Part shown: one piece after another, positions 20,450 through 31,688 of the stretch
Numbering within the stretch: position 1 is the stretch's first letter
Layout of the letters: each line of letters opens with the position of its first letter
DNA from: Acholoe squamosa
Taxonomy: Eukaryota > Annelida > Polychaeta > Phyllodocida > Polynoidae
Length of the DNA stretch: 64,000 nt
Assembly (NCBI GenBank): GCA_949317995.1
Contig: OX439046.1
Span: 37,670,002-37,734,001 of the forward strand
Direction of reading: 5' to 3'
The notes under the pieces: generated by a model
The model's database searches: none
Told to the model about the DNA's origin: nothing
What the model saw: only the letters and a program-made list of their open reading frames with translations
Program-made: the position numbers and the translations under genes

Positions 20450-20845
20450 GCAAAAAGCACTGAGAAACCCAGAAATCGTGGTATAATGCTAGATATTAAA
20501 TTTGAGTCACATGTTATCCAAATTGTAACTCTTTATATACCACCTTCTGGTAAGCATGATAAATTCTTTGAACACTTGAACATATTAATGACTAGTGCTG
20601 ATAAAGAAAATGTTGAGCAATGGATCATGGGAGACATAAATATTAACACCCTGCGAGAAAGATTGAGTGGTACTACAAGGTTATCTGATGCTTGTAAATT
20701 TGAAGGTTATCACAAATTAATTCATCAATGTACAAGACCATATAAAAAAACTGTATCATGCCTAGACAATATTTTAACTAATTACAATGAAGAGACCACT
20801 CATGGGGTCTTGAACTTTTTAGTAAGCGATCATCTACCTGTTTAA
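20450..20845 (+). pseudogene. LINE ORF2, AP endonuclease, C-terminal part
   Basis: IVTLYIPPSGKHDKFF, WIMGDINI (catalytic GD-x-N block) and FLVSDHLPV (the SDH motif) close the APE-type endonuclease. The frame stops at 20843-20845 directly after the SDH block, and ORF2 resumes at 20855. Confidence 0.82.
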
Positions 20846-20854
20846 AAGAAAAAT

Positions 20855-22130
20855 ATGGATAAGGAAATACAAGGGGAGTTCTTTATTGACTGGCTTGCCA
20901 TGGCTGATTGGGACTATTTTTATACCCTATCTGACCCTGATAAGGCCTGGGAATTTATACAGAATCATATTGTGGATTTTCTGGATGAATATTGTCCTTG
21001 GAAGAAAATTGAGGTTGTTAACAAACGAAATAGATGGATGACTCAGGAAATCCTCAGCATGATTTATGAACGTGAAAATTATGTTAACAGTTTCCTTCGT
21101 ACCAGGGACGAATTTTATTTAAATCGAGCTGGGTCCCTCCGATGCAGAATAAATAAGGCCATTAATTATGCTAAGGCCAATCAAGTTAAGAATACTCTTG
21201 AGGAGAACAAACATGATCCGAAGAAATTCTGGCATGTGATTAATGGTATTCTAAATCCGGAACTTGAAATATCTCCACCTGAGTTATTAGGTGAAGATGG
21301 CTTTGTCAAATCAGAACAAGAATCTGTTGATTATTTGAATGTTTTTTTTTCCATTGTCAGTGCTAAGCTATCTCAGCATATCACGGATAGAGGATTCCCA
21401 GAGAGAATTCTGCTGGAGGGACCTGCTGATTCAGGTGAGGAAATGGTGAGAATAGATAAATGTTTAGTTGAGCTTTTGTTCAAGGAAATAAATGTTAATA
21501 AAACATCAGGTATTGAAGGTATAGATGTGACATAACAGCTCTCCTATTCTTACTGGAACCTATGACCTGGTTGTATCAGCTGACCTTTTCTAGTGGTATT
21601 TTTCCGGATTCATGGAAAATAGCACATGTAAATCCCATACCTCAAAGTGGTAACAGTAAGCATTCAACAAATTGGAGGCCAATCTCATTGCTCCCAGTTC
21701 CCTCTAAAATAGCTGAGCGATTAATGTACATACATCTGGAAGAAGTTCTAAAAAAAAAGAACTTTCTGTCAAAATCCCAATTTGGATATAGACCAGGTCT
21801 GGGTACTGGAGATGCTATCTTTGGATTGTTAAATGATATTTATGAGAATAGAGATAGGGGTCACCTCACTGGTGTGTGTTACCTAGATTTGCGGAAAGCG
21901 TTTGACTCTGTCCATCATAAGTATCTAATAGAGTTGCTTGGTCAATTGGGCTTACATGATACCAGCCTAAACTGGCTTATGAGCTATTTGACAGGGCGAA
22001 TGCAATACACTAAGATAGGTACATATATATCTGGTATAAATCCTGTATGATATGGTGTCCCTCAAGGTTCTGTACTCAGGCCGCTATTGTTCATATAAAT
22101 GATGGCAGCGATATGCTGGGGGATTGCCGG
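20855..22130 (+). pseudogene. LINE ORF2, linker and reverse transcriptase, fingers/palm
   Basis: The linker region (20855-21200) is followed by RT: NVNKTSGIEGIDV, a stop near 21533, then NWRPISLLPVPSKIAERL, FGYRPGLGT, YLDLRKAFDSVHHK (motif A, from about 21880) and YGVPQGSVL (motif B, near 22050). A stop (TGA 22048-22050) lies just before motif B. It belongs to the non-LTR RT group with no RNase H seen downstream. Confidence 0.88.
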
Positions 22131-23380
22131 CATTATTTGTATGCTGACGATCTAGTAATATATTGTTCCAATAATAAGATAGACCTAATAAGAGAGAGGC
22201 CACAAATGGCATTGAACCGATTAGAGTCTTGGTTTATTAACAAGCATCTGACAGTAAACTCTGATAAATCGAAGGTTGTGTGGTATGGCTCAAACAATGA
22301 GCTGAGTAAAACAAAAGGTATCAATCTACATTTATGTAACAAGGAGCTTGAGGTACTTGACAACTACTCTTACCTAGGTTTGAAGCTTGATGGTACTCTT
22401 AGTTTTGCCCCAGCCTTAAAGGACCTGTGTAGCAAAGTTCATCATAGGCTATTTAGGTTTAGTAAGTTCCGTAACAGTCTAACTGAAAATGTTGCAATAA
22501 CTGTGTATAAAGCGACTATCTTATCTGTCTTTGACGTCGGCATTATTTGTATGCTGACGATCTAGTAATATATTGTTCCAATAATAAGATAGACCTAATA
22601 AGAGAGAGGCCACAAATGGCATTGAACCGATTAGAGTCTTGGTTTATTAACAAGCATCTGACAGTAAACTCTGATAAATCGAGGGTTGTGTGGTATGGCT
22701 CGATCAATGAGCTGAGTAAAACAAAAGGTATCAATCTACATTTATGTAACAAGGAGCTTGAGGTACTTGACAACTACTCTTACCTAGGTTTGAAGCTTGA
22801 TGGTACTCTTAGTTTTGCCCCAGCCTTAAAGGACCTGTGTAGCAAAGTTCATCATAGGCTATTTAGGTTTAGTAAGTTCCGTAACAGTCTAACTGAAAAT
22901 GTTGCAATAACTGTGTATAAAGCGACTATCTTATCTGTCTTTGATTATGCTTGCTTTGCCTATGAGGGTGCAAATGATGGGCTCCTAAGAAAATTGGATA
23001 GACTCCAAAAAAGGGGTTTGAAAATATGTTATAGAGGTAAGCAGATGTCTGAAGATGAGATGTACGCAGCCTCTGACATTCCTAAGCTAAATAGACGTCA
23101 CCAGGAATTACTTCTAAATTACATGTATAAGTTGTTGAAGAGGCCGGAGTGGTTGGACCTTGAAGTACGGAGACCGGGACTACGCTCTGAGGCTAAAATA
23201 CAATTTAAGATATTTCGTGCACGAAACTTTGGTTATAATAATGCACCCCTGTATAGAGGAGTCACTCTCTGGAACAATCTCTCGGCCACCATCCAAACGT
23301 CTGAAAACGAACACAAGTTCAAGATGCATATTACAGGAGTGGAGGATTTGACCAAAGTTCCTGACGATGATAATAGTTGA
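22131..23380 (+). pseudogene. LINE ORF2, catalytic YADD and thumb, internally duplicated
   Basis: HYLYADDLVIYCS (motif C) starts the first copy near 22131. The same about 403 bp recur from 22541 (offset 410 bp), with only three substitutions seen. The second copy continues into the normal C-terminus ending KVPDDDNS at 23380. Since 410 is not a multiple of three, the duplication shifts the frame. The close similarity of the two halves shows a recent event. Confidence 0.88.
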
Positions 23381-23428
23381 TTAATAGATGATTAATATAA
23401 GTTTACAATAACTGAATATCTGTTGCTA

Positions 23429-23740
23429 GGGAGCTGTTCGATTGGACTGCACCTGTAGCAACTAGTATAATGCAATTGTTAACATTGTGCCCTTAGACCA
23501 CTTATGTTGGTTAAGTGTTATCCCTATGAATTATCCACAAGGGAGCAGTTCGCTAGGACTGCACCTATGGTGGCACATAATATTACAATGAGCCACATCT
23601 CTAGCAACTAGTAGCATGTAATTGTTGAGCCTTTAACACCACTTATGTTGGTTAATTGTTATCCCTTTGAGTTGGCCACTAGGGAGCTGTTCGCTTGGAC
23701 TGCACCTATGTTGGCTGACAATACTACAACTAGCTAATGT
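23429..23740 (+). repeat. Tandem repeats in LINE 3' UTR
   Basis: Three imperfect units beginning AGGGAGC(T/A)GTTCG, each with GGACTGCACCTATG and ACTTATGTTGGTTAA, spaced about 110-145 bp. Confidence 0.65.
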
Positions 23741-24075
23741 GTATTATACAAAGTCTCTTGTCTTGGTCTACTGTTATCTGGTACAAGAATTAGTGTGCCA
23801 TCAATCAATTTCAGTCCTTTTATTCCCTCTTTATGCAAATGCCAACTAGCGTGAGTAGTAATCACTCATGAGGTCAATTGTTCTATTTTTGTACATAGTA
23901 TATACTGTAATGTGTATATCTAATATTTATTATTTATTGATTGTATGCACTCATCTTTCATTCTAATTTGGTTTATCATCACACACATTATCTGTGCAAA
24001 CAAATTTGGTGTAACAAAAGAGCGAGGAATTCATCCTTTTGTCATGCTACCACTTTTGTATGATCGTGATTTGAC

Positions 24076-24107
24076 AATAAAACACTTTCAAACCTCAAAA
24101 AAAAAAA
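24076..24107 (+). terminator. LINE 3' end: AATAAA and A-run
   Basis: AATAAA at 24076-24081 and eleven A at 24097-24107. Coding-like sequence of a different gene starts within 20 bases. Confidence 0.75.
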
Positions 24108-24122
24108 GTCCTGGATCCGTAA

Positions 24123-24297
24123 AGCGCGCTGCATGTTGCTGTCAGCTACTACAAGGGTAAGAACGTCATCCACGTGCCCAGGTACGAAGGACCCGAGAAA
24201 ACTCTGACACAGGACGGTTTGACGCTTTTGACCATGGCACTGAAAGAACTGGGTGACAAAAGAGAGATTATTCTTGAATTTCAAGATAAAATTTGAT
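24123..24297 (+). pseudogene. PC4-like domain fragment displaced by the LINE
   Basis: ALHVAVSYYKGKNVIHVPRY followed by LTQDGLTLLTMALKEL resembles the strand-rich core of PC4 coactivator domains (strand, basic KGK, I-x-V, then a Gly-Leu-x-Leu helix start). It begins 15 bases after the LINE A-run. The poly-alanine ORF with a similar domain ends just before the LINE, so this is probably the separated end of that gene. It ends at TGA 24295-24297. Confidence 0.5.
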
Positions 24298-24408
24298 TGA
24301 GACGTGTGTGAGCTAGTGCTGACGTATGTTTTATATGACATGTATGTAGGTGTATATACTTTGTGTAGGTAGGTTGCATATATAGGTGTACAGGTAAATA
24401 GATAGAAT

Positions 24409-24624
24409 GTGTCTCTTTTACAACCCCTCCCCACCATAACTAATTCAGAAACTTTGGACGAGCTTCTCTCCCTCATGGAAAACACTGTCACTTCCGAAGA
24501 AGTACAGAAACTTTGCGACTCTGACACCAAGTGGAAAGTTCTTTTTCCCACCAATTTGAACATTTGCGTTTACATGGGACCCAGAGAATTTCCCATGGGG
24601 GGCAGAGTTACCCATTTGGGTTGA
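24409..24624 (+). CDS. Short ORF preceding the PolB relic
   Basis: An open frame whose first ATG is at about 24475. The product is acidic, with LDELLSLMENTVTSEEVQKL, and is unrecognised. It may be the N-terminus of the polymerase gene in another frame or a small separate protein. Confidence 0.3.
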   Translation: MSLLQPLPTITNSETLDELLSLMENTVTSEEVQKLCDSDTKWKVLFPTNLNICVYMGPREFPMGGRVTHLG

Positions 24625-24639
24625 CTTAAAAAGAGAGGA

Positions 24640-27600
24640 GGTGTGTTAGATTTTCCCAACAGGGACAAGTTATGCGTCTTTCGCTGCATATCCTTTCACT
24701 TATACAAGACCGGCAAACACGCTTCAAAATTGTTGCGTCAGTTCGATTCCACTACGAAACCTGAAACCTTTCCATGAGCGACTTACCCATGTTAGAGAAC
24801 TTGTTTGATATACAAATAGCAGTTTACACCACCCGAGGGGTCAGAACCTGAAAAACCGAGTTACCCTGATCAGTCCACCTTCCAAAACATCGGCCATCCA
24901 AGGTAAAGTCAACCTACACCTGTCCGCGACACACGGTTGCACGTGTCCCTCGTTACGGATTTCAATGAATACGCAGGCATCTATGAATGCCCCGAGTGTA
25001 AGTCCGCATTCACGACTAAGTTCTTACTGAAAAGACACAGGAACCAACTTTACCCTTGCAGACAAGTCGCCTTGAAATACATAGGTGGAATCTACCAAAA
25101 TTCGAAAAGCGGTTTTCGAAGCACTAGCAGATTTTTCCATTTTTCCTCCCGAGGGAAATTCAAAAATGTATCCTTACAAAATTACCTTTGATTTCGAAGC
25201 TTTCTTCAGACCGGCCAAAGAACCGTCGACCGAACACATGTCAGTCCTGTGGGAACACGTCCCTCTGTTGGCTAGCGTTGCATCCGACTTTCCAGGTCCC
25301 GCAGGTCCAGTCTGCTTCGTAAGACAATCCGACACAGATTCAGACCCCTTGTTGGATAAAGTTTTGAATTACATGAACAACACTGCCAAGATCATCGGGG
25401 AAGCAGTGCTAGAACTTTACTGGCCGACGTTAGCGAAGTTAGATGAGAGGATAGCTGAAGCTCTCCACCTAGGGGAGGCGTTCAGTCCTCCCAGCATCGA
25501 CTTCAATAAAACTCGGACAAGATACCCTTTAGTTGAACTGAAGAAGAGACTTTTGAGATATCTCTGCCAAGTTCTGGTCGTAGGTTTCAACTAGGGGCAT
25601 TATGACTTAAATCTGATCAAAGTACAGCTTCACTCGTTCTTCTCCTCCAAAGAGGGAAACTGGAAAACAGAACACTACCACCAAGGTCTGCATTTGACAG
25701 CAAACTGACTGGCACCAAGATGTCTGAATCTGACTACGCCGAATGGGAAAAAGTTTGGTCCGAACAGAACATGCAAACTTTCGGAGATTACTTGATCCAC
25801 TACAACAACAAAGACGTGAAACCCTTCATAGAGGCACTCAATAATCACGCTAAATTTTTCAGGGAGCGCAACATCGACATGTTCAAAGACGGCATCTCCA
25901 TTCCGGGTTTGACTTTATGGTTCCTTTTTCAAACCACAGAGACCCCGTTTGTGACCTTCCACCAGTTTGACTCCCACCTCCACTCTCTGATAAAAAAAAA
26001 TTGGGTCGGGGGTCCTTCCATAATCTTCCATAGATTTCATGAGAAGGGTGCCACGCTGATAAGGGAACACAAGTACGGCGAAGAAGCGAGAACGTGCAAA
26101 CACATCCTAGGTGTAGACGCTAACTCTCTGTACTTGCGCATGAGCGAAGCACACTGCACAGGTTATTACCTGGTGAGACGACCTGAGACCGTGTTCAAAC
26201 CGAAAATCAGGCAAAGACACTCTTAGAGTGCTTTAGAGTGGTTACGCTATGTGGAGCACACCCACAGCGTGAAACTTTGCCACGCTTTCAACGGAAGGGA
26301 GATTTCTCTAGGTTGCCAAAAAATTCGCGTAGACGGTTTACACCCGCCCTCTAACACTGTTTTCCAATTTCACGGGTGTTGGTTCCACGATCACGAGTGC
26401 ATACCACTGTGCAGATATCCGTGTGCTTCAGACAGGGATGAGAAACATGACAGAACAGCTAGAGTAAGCGCTTACTTAAAAGCTCTAGGTCACAAGTTGA
26501 TTGTCGTATGGGAATGTGAATGGAGAAAGATGAAACGTCAGGATCATCAGGCTATGGTGTCTGAACAATGCTGGAAGGGCGACGACTTGAAAGTGGCTCG
26601 AAATCCCTTGACAGAGAGTGACATGATATCCTCTGTGAAAGACGGGAAAATGTTCGGGTTGATTCAGCTGGACATTACTACTCCTCCTCACCTATGTGAA
26701 TACTTCAAAGAAATGACTCCTGTTTTCAAGAACGTGACCATTTCCAAATCCAACATAGGAACTCACATGACAGACTTTGCAAACCTTGATAGGTAGTTAC
26801 CACGGAAAAAAGATTCTCTTGGGAACACTTCTTCTTAAGTGGTATTTGGATCATGGTTTAATAGTCACCGAAGTGCAGCTGTTCATAGAATACTTTCCAA
26901 GACGTCCCTTCGCCGGTTTCACAGACGAAGTAACCGTGGCCCGAAGATGTGGTGATGTAAACGCGAACGAGAAAACTCTGTCAGACTGTTACAAGTTGAT
27001 GGGAAACACCACGTACAGTAAAACAATTTGCAACAAAGAAAAACACACCACTGCGAAATACACTAGAGGTCGAACCTTCGAATTATTGACCAATTCGTGG
27101 CGGTTCAAAAAGGGTACAGAGTTGAGCACAGATCTCTTTGAAGACGAACTGCAACTGAAAACAGTCAGGAACAATCTTCCTATTCAAATAGGATTCATGG
27201 TGTACCAGTACGCCAAGTTGAAAATGTTAGAGTTCACGTTCGACTTTTTGGATAAATTTATCAATCGACGCGATTACGCTCTTTGTCAAATGGACACTGA
27301 CAGTCTTTACATGGCTCTCAGCGGCGAATCGTTGGACCAACTCGTGAAACCCGACCTGAGAGAATCATACTTTAGAAAGAAACGAAACTGCATTCCCACA
27401 GCGGTGTGCGATGACCACTTAGAGCTTTTCGTAAAGATAAAAACCCAAGGCGTCAAAGAATGGATCCCCCTCGCTTGTTGTCAGAAATGATACATTCACG
27501 ATCAGAGAACTCTGGGTCTTTTCAAATCCGAGTGGCAGGGTGATGGAATTCTAAGTCTCAACTCCAAGACTTACATTTGCTACGATAAAGACTCAATAGG

Positions 27601-27792
27601 TGAAAGAAAATCAAAGAAATGGAGTGCGAAGGGTGTCATAAAAAAAAAACGTTCAAGAACCCAAAGACTTCTTGGATGTTCTTTTGAAACGAAAAACTAT
27701 CCGCGCTGTTAATACAAATTTTAAAGTAATAGAAAACGGAATGCACACTTACACGATAGAAAAAAAGGGACTGAGATGTAGATGTAGATAAG
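24640..27792 (+). pseudogene. polB: Family B DNA polymerase, protein-primed type (Polinton/adintovirus-like)
   Basis: About 1,000 codons broken by stops and frameshifts (near 24770, 24960, 25095, 25594, 25700, 26226, 26790, 27490, 27640). In order: KLCVFRCISFHL; a C2H2-like finger (YECPECKSAFTTKFLLKRH, 24990-25060); exonuclease motifs ITFDFEAFF (25180), GFN-stop-GHYDLN (25585) and DYLIHYNNKDV (25786); GPSIIFHRFHEKG; motif A GVDANSLYLRM (26110); a FHGCWFHDHEC insert and VVWECEW; motif B KLMGNTTYSK (26995, Ser where Gly is usual); motif C MDTDSLYMAL (27290); and KWSAKGV (27618). This order is that of protein-primed PolB in Polinton/Maverick elements and adintoviruses. It copies element DNA in intact relatives; this copy cannot. 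Confidence 0.85.
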
Positions 27793-27810
27793 CCAGTGAG
27801 ATAATATCCT

Positions 27811-28364
27811 TTGTTTCGTTCTTTGAGTGTGTGTTTCAAAGATGCATTTCAAAGAGTGGATGATACCACCACAGATAGAGCTATAGGAGTATATAAATTC
27901 CATAACGAGAACACATGTGCTTTCATCAAAAGGCGATATACAATAGAATCAATCAACATGTTCCTTTTCTTTTGGAAGAGAGGTCAGACTTCTTGAGAAA
28001 GATGTGTCATTGTTCAAAGGGAACATTCGACTCTTTTTGTCAAAAGTGTGTCGACCGAATGTTGTGTAGCAAAGTTCCTTACCCTGGTAAACCAGCTGCT
28101 CAACTGAGAAGTATCATGTCCAGACAAACTGAATAGAGTACTTGGTATAGCACTTCAGTGGATTTCACTTGTAATATGAATGAGATGTGGATGGGAAATA
28201 TGGCTTACACCTATCCTTCATTTCAAGAGGGTACTTGCTCCAAAGTTGTACACCAAGATTACACCATATACAGTCTGAAGTATGACAAAACAAAAGTTGA
28301 ATGTGTACATCTCAATGTGTGGGTTCTGCCATGTTCCTCTCCAATATTCGTCTATATTGTGTAG
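27811..28364 (+). pseudogene. Small ORFs downstream of PolB
   Basis: Three short frames (27811-27996, 27915-28136, 28158-28364). The second has a cysteine-rich stretch (MCHCSKGTFDSFCQKCVD), possibly metal binding. An AATAAA at about 28398 follows. No family recognised. They may be the end of the polymerase-bearing element. Confidence 0.3.
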
Positions 28365-28397
28365 AGAGTGTGAATTTGTATTTAGCAACTTGTAAAT

Positions 28398-28403
28398 AAT
28401 AAA
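28398..28403 (+). terminator. Polyadenylation signal after the PolB block
   Basis: AATAAA followed by A/T-rich sequence (28405-28440), about 35 bases after the last small ORF. Confidence 0.4.
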
Positions 28404-28440
28404 GTGTAGATATTATTTATTAAAATAAAAAAATAAAAAA

Positions 28441-29419
28441 ATTTGTTTCTTAAGTTTTTATTTCAAATGTGCCTTTCGGACGTACATGGGGCAAGGAGCT
28501 ACTGTGCTATTTTGGCTACAATGCGGTGTTGTTGTTTTTCTCATGATAGAATTCTGAGCCCGAATGGTGAGGCGTCATACACGATATAGTATTATCTGTT
28601 GCTTGTACTGTAGCAGCATGGAAAGTTGTTTTGATAACAGTAACGGCGCTACACGCAGCGCGGACGCGGCAGTGGTTTATGCAAGTGCCTAATATAGATG
28701 GTTCAATTATCCATTTGTGTGAAATGTAGATTGACTATGTTATTTCAGATTGTCTTACACAATTATGGCGTTTAAGTTCAGTGCGATTCTAAACGTTTTG
28801 TATTTCTATACCAGCTCACGGTGTAATTACATGGAATTCAATCTTAACTGACGTACGGCAGGTGGTGTGTGTGTGTGGTGGGGGGGGGGGGGGGGTGTAT
28901 GACAAGGTCAGTAATGGAGGTGAGACGCCGTGGGTGAGAAATGTGTATGACGTAAAGGCACCATGACCAAATGACACCGGAAACACCCACATATCAGGTA
29001 TGCATAGTCAGCACTGATACCCCTCAGAACATGAACTTAAATACCAAACCTCACACGGTCGACAACCGGCCCTCCTTTGCATTATTGGTGCAATACGTTT
29101 GTCTGAAAATTGTGTATGTATATTTTTGTGTGAAAGCGCGAAGGTTACCCTAGATGTACTTTAATTTTAATGCGTACCGATCATTTCTGGTGTGAGACCC
29201 TTTATTGTTTTTCCCCCTTAGATATTATTGCCATGAAAACCGTTATATGTTAGCTTCATTTAAGTGTATTGTTATTGCTTCCCATGCAGCTATCGAAAAT
29301 GCATTCTGTCCTATGTTGTTGCTCAGCAACGGTCAATAAGTCTGTTGACTTTTCTAGCAGCCACCCACAATGTGCATTGTAAAAAATCCCTGTTGCTTTT
29401 AGGAGTATTCTCCGTAAAG
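28441..29419. other. Non-coding stretch with a long G-run
   Basis: No gene. It has a CpG-rich spot near 28640-28675 and a pure G-run with flanking GT repeats (about 28862-28898). Confidence 0.5.
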
Positions 29420-29835
29420 TATGACAGTGAATCACTGTAATTTCGATAACAGTGAAACCCAGTACATTTAGCTCAATATACAGTGAATCACTGTAAACTC
29501 ATACAGTGAAACCCAGTACATTAAGCTCAATATACAGTGAATCACTGTAAACTCATACAGTGAAACCCAGTACATTAAGCTCAATATACAGTGAATCACT
29601 GTAAACTCATACAGTGAAACCCAGTACATTAAGCTCAATATACAGTGAATCACTGTAAACTCATACAGTGAAACCCAGTACATTAAGCTCAATATACAGT
29701 GAATCACTGTAAACTCATACAGTGAAACCCAGTACATTAAGCTCAATATACAGTGAATCACTGTAAACTCATACAGTGAAACCCAGTACATTAAGCTCAA
29801 TATACAGTGAATCACTGTAAACTCATACAGTGAAA
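29420..29835. repeat. 54-bp minisatellite, about 7 units
   Basis: Each unit contains the near-palindrome CAGTGAATCACTG, then AAACTCATACAGTGAAACCC and TACATTAAGCTC. The unit is divisible by three, which creates a false repetitive ORF on minus. A truncated MITE follows at 29884. Confidence 0.88.
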
Positions 29836-29883
29836 TAGCATCTTTCTGCTTTATGATGAAACCTCATAAATACTGTGTCAGGG

Positions 29884-29935
29884 GACAAAACCGCAGAGAT
29901 ATTTTAGCCATTTTTCGCCATGTGGGATTCGACCT
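29884..29935. mobile_element. Right end of the TAT-target MITE family
   Basis: GACAAAACCGCAGAGATATT through GGGATTCGACCT matches the right arm of the 33665-33906 element. The left arm is absent; the 54-bp minisatellite occupies that side. Confidence 0.7.
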
Positions 29936-31222
29936 TGTACAACAGAGCAGATTTTTTTAAAATTCTTAATCAAAGTTTTTAAAATGTTAATTGCTTGGTT
30001 GTTCATAGCTATATACAAAGAACTTTCATTATGATGTATGACGATCATATTGTTTCTATAATTATACAGGATACCGGTCATTTGTAACTGTAGTCATGGT
30101 GTGTAAGATTATTGGGGGAAAAATGAAAGACTTTGAAACGCAAATGGGTGCATTGGGGCATGGAAATAGACGTTAAGTGTTAAGATGATATGTAGCCATC
30201 AAATGTTCAAAAAGATTTCATGTACAATGTTATAGCCGAGATGAAAGGAGTTAGTTTTACAATGGTACTAAGCATGGACTCCAAGTTGGAGGCGGCTGAA
30301 CTGGGGCTGACCTTGTGGCTCTCCCTGGTGGCAGTGGTCCATCTGTGGGTGGTCGAACCGTGCTCGAACTGTATTTATAAATGTAACCTGAACATCAAAG
30401 GGCGGGAATAGCTGTATTATTGGATATATGGTCTTTGTGTAACCTATACGGTGACCTGCCATTCCACTCCTACAGGAGAATATACGTCATTTAAGGGCTG
30501 CGTCACAGGGAAGTCAATCTGCCCCCATCATGTTGGGTAGCACAAATATTTTCAATATTGGTCTATACATGTTTGCATTAAATAATTTGAATAGCAATAT
30601 TTATGGGAAACATTGGGAGTGGGAATTTGTAATGTTTCTCCAAATAGATAGATCTTTATCATAGCAGTCAGTGGGGCCGAGCAGCTGAAAAAGTGTGGGG
30701 GATGAGCGACTTGTGCTGGCTGGGTAAATGTTACAGACAATGCTAATTTTTAAATATCCTCTTCAATAGAACATTACCACCCAGAGATATATTGTGTAGC
30801 CAGGGTGAGGGTTGGTTAGGATGGGGGTTAGGGTTAGCATCTGATCACACAATACCATCGGTAAATAGTCTCTCAATACTACAGGGTAACTTCTATTGAG
30901 TAGTCAAGACCGATCGCGTGGACATTTTTTGTGCATGCAGTCAATGTCTACTGGGAAGCTGAGGCCAACAGACAGAAGCACACAGACGGCAATATAAAAC
31001 GTACAATGTACTAGGTGACATTATGTGACAGGTGGGTGGGTGTCACAAGGACCATTGCTGGCACCATGTCATAGACCAGCCTACAGCTGTGATTGTGTGT
31101 AGCTATTCTGAGGCCATTGCTCAATTTGATCAAGTTCATATGAGGCTTCTCTGTCTATTCATGGGATTCAATATCTGATTCAATTAGAGCCTTCTCTTGC
31201 CCACTCCATAGAAAGAAAGATG
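29936..31222. other. Non-coding stretch
   Basis: No supported gene. Short open frames lack motifs and splice context. Confidence 0.5.
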
Positions 31223-31235
31223 GCATTTCAGTAGA

Positions 31236-31416
31236 GTGAGTGAGTAATAGATGTTTAACGCCATTTCGACAGCTAAGGTCATATTCATGGCGAGAACTAC
31301 AATACACAATTTTACAGGGGAATGTGTCAGTGCCCGCACATATGTGCACCACACACATCCTGAAGGGATAGGAAAGGGGAGAAAGAGACCCTTTTAAGTG
31401 GGCTAGGAAAACCCGA
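31236..31416 (-). mobile_element. SINE-like retroposon, copy 3
   Basis: Reverse-oriented 181-bp copy with a perfect 13-bp target duplication GCATTTCAGTAGA (31223-31235 and 31417-31429). Confidence 0.88.
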
Positions 31417-31528
31417 GCATTTCAGTAGAATCTAATAGAAACATCTTGTGTCAAGGGTCTTGGATTAGCTTTTTTATGAATACTATAGTGATAACATCAC
31501 TGTAGGATATATCAGATTCTATCCATAT

Positions 31529-31688
31529 CATGGGCGTGGAAAGCTGGGGGGACAGGGGGACATGTCCCCCCACCACTTTTGGCCAACTCCTCAAAAGGTC
31601 AAAACTAAAAGGTCAAGCAAAGGGAGGACAAAAATTGCAGAAAAAAACCCTGGTCCCACCCACTCTGAAACAGCTTCCCACGCCCCTG
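31529..31688. mobile_element. hAT-like MITE, same family, copy 3
   Basis: The left end CATGGGCGTGGAAAGCTG and right end CAGCTTCCCACGCCCCTG are inverted. A perfect 5-bp duplication CATAT lies on both sides. There is a short internal GGACATGTCC palindrome. Confidence 0.75.

Larger units (their letters stand above)
14885..24107 (+). mobile_element. LINE (CR1/L2/Jockey-like group), decayed, with secondary insertions
   Basis: One plus-strand non-LTR retrotransposon: ORF1 region (coiled coil, RRM-like, NADAR, SGNH) at about 14885-17917, spacer to about 19230, ORF2 (AP endonuclease, reverse transcriptase) to 23380, and a 3' UTR with tandem repeats ending in AATAAA (24076-24081) and an A-run (24097-24107). 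A SINE (15498-15682) and a composite insertion (about 19508-20400) interrupt it, and the RT carries a 410-bp duplication. It separates two parts of an apparently older locus. The exact 5' end is uncertain. Confidence 0.82.

Noticed and set aside
24042-24563. 173-residue minus ORF
   Set aside because: Antisense to the LINE end and the PC4-like fragment; no domain recognisable.
29468-29815. 115-residue repetitive ORF on minus
   Set aside because: Produced by a 54-bp tandem repeat whose length is divisible by three; no start context or domain.
30815-30840. Telomere-like TTAGGG repeats
   Set aside because: Only two adjacent partial units; not an interstitial telomere array.
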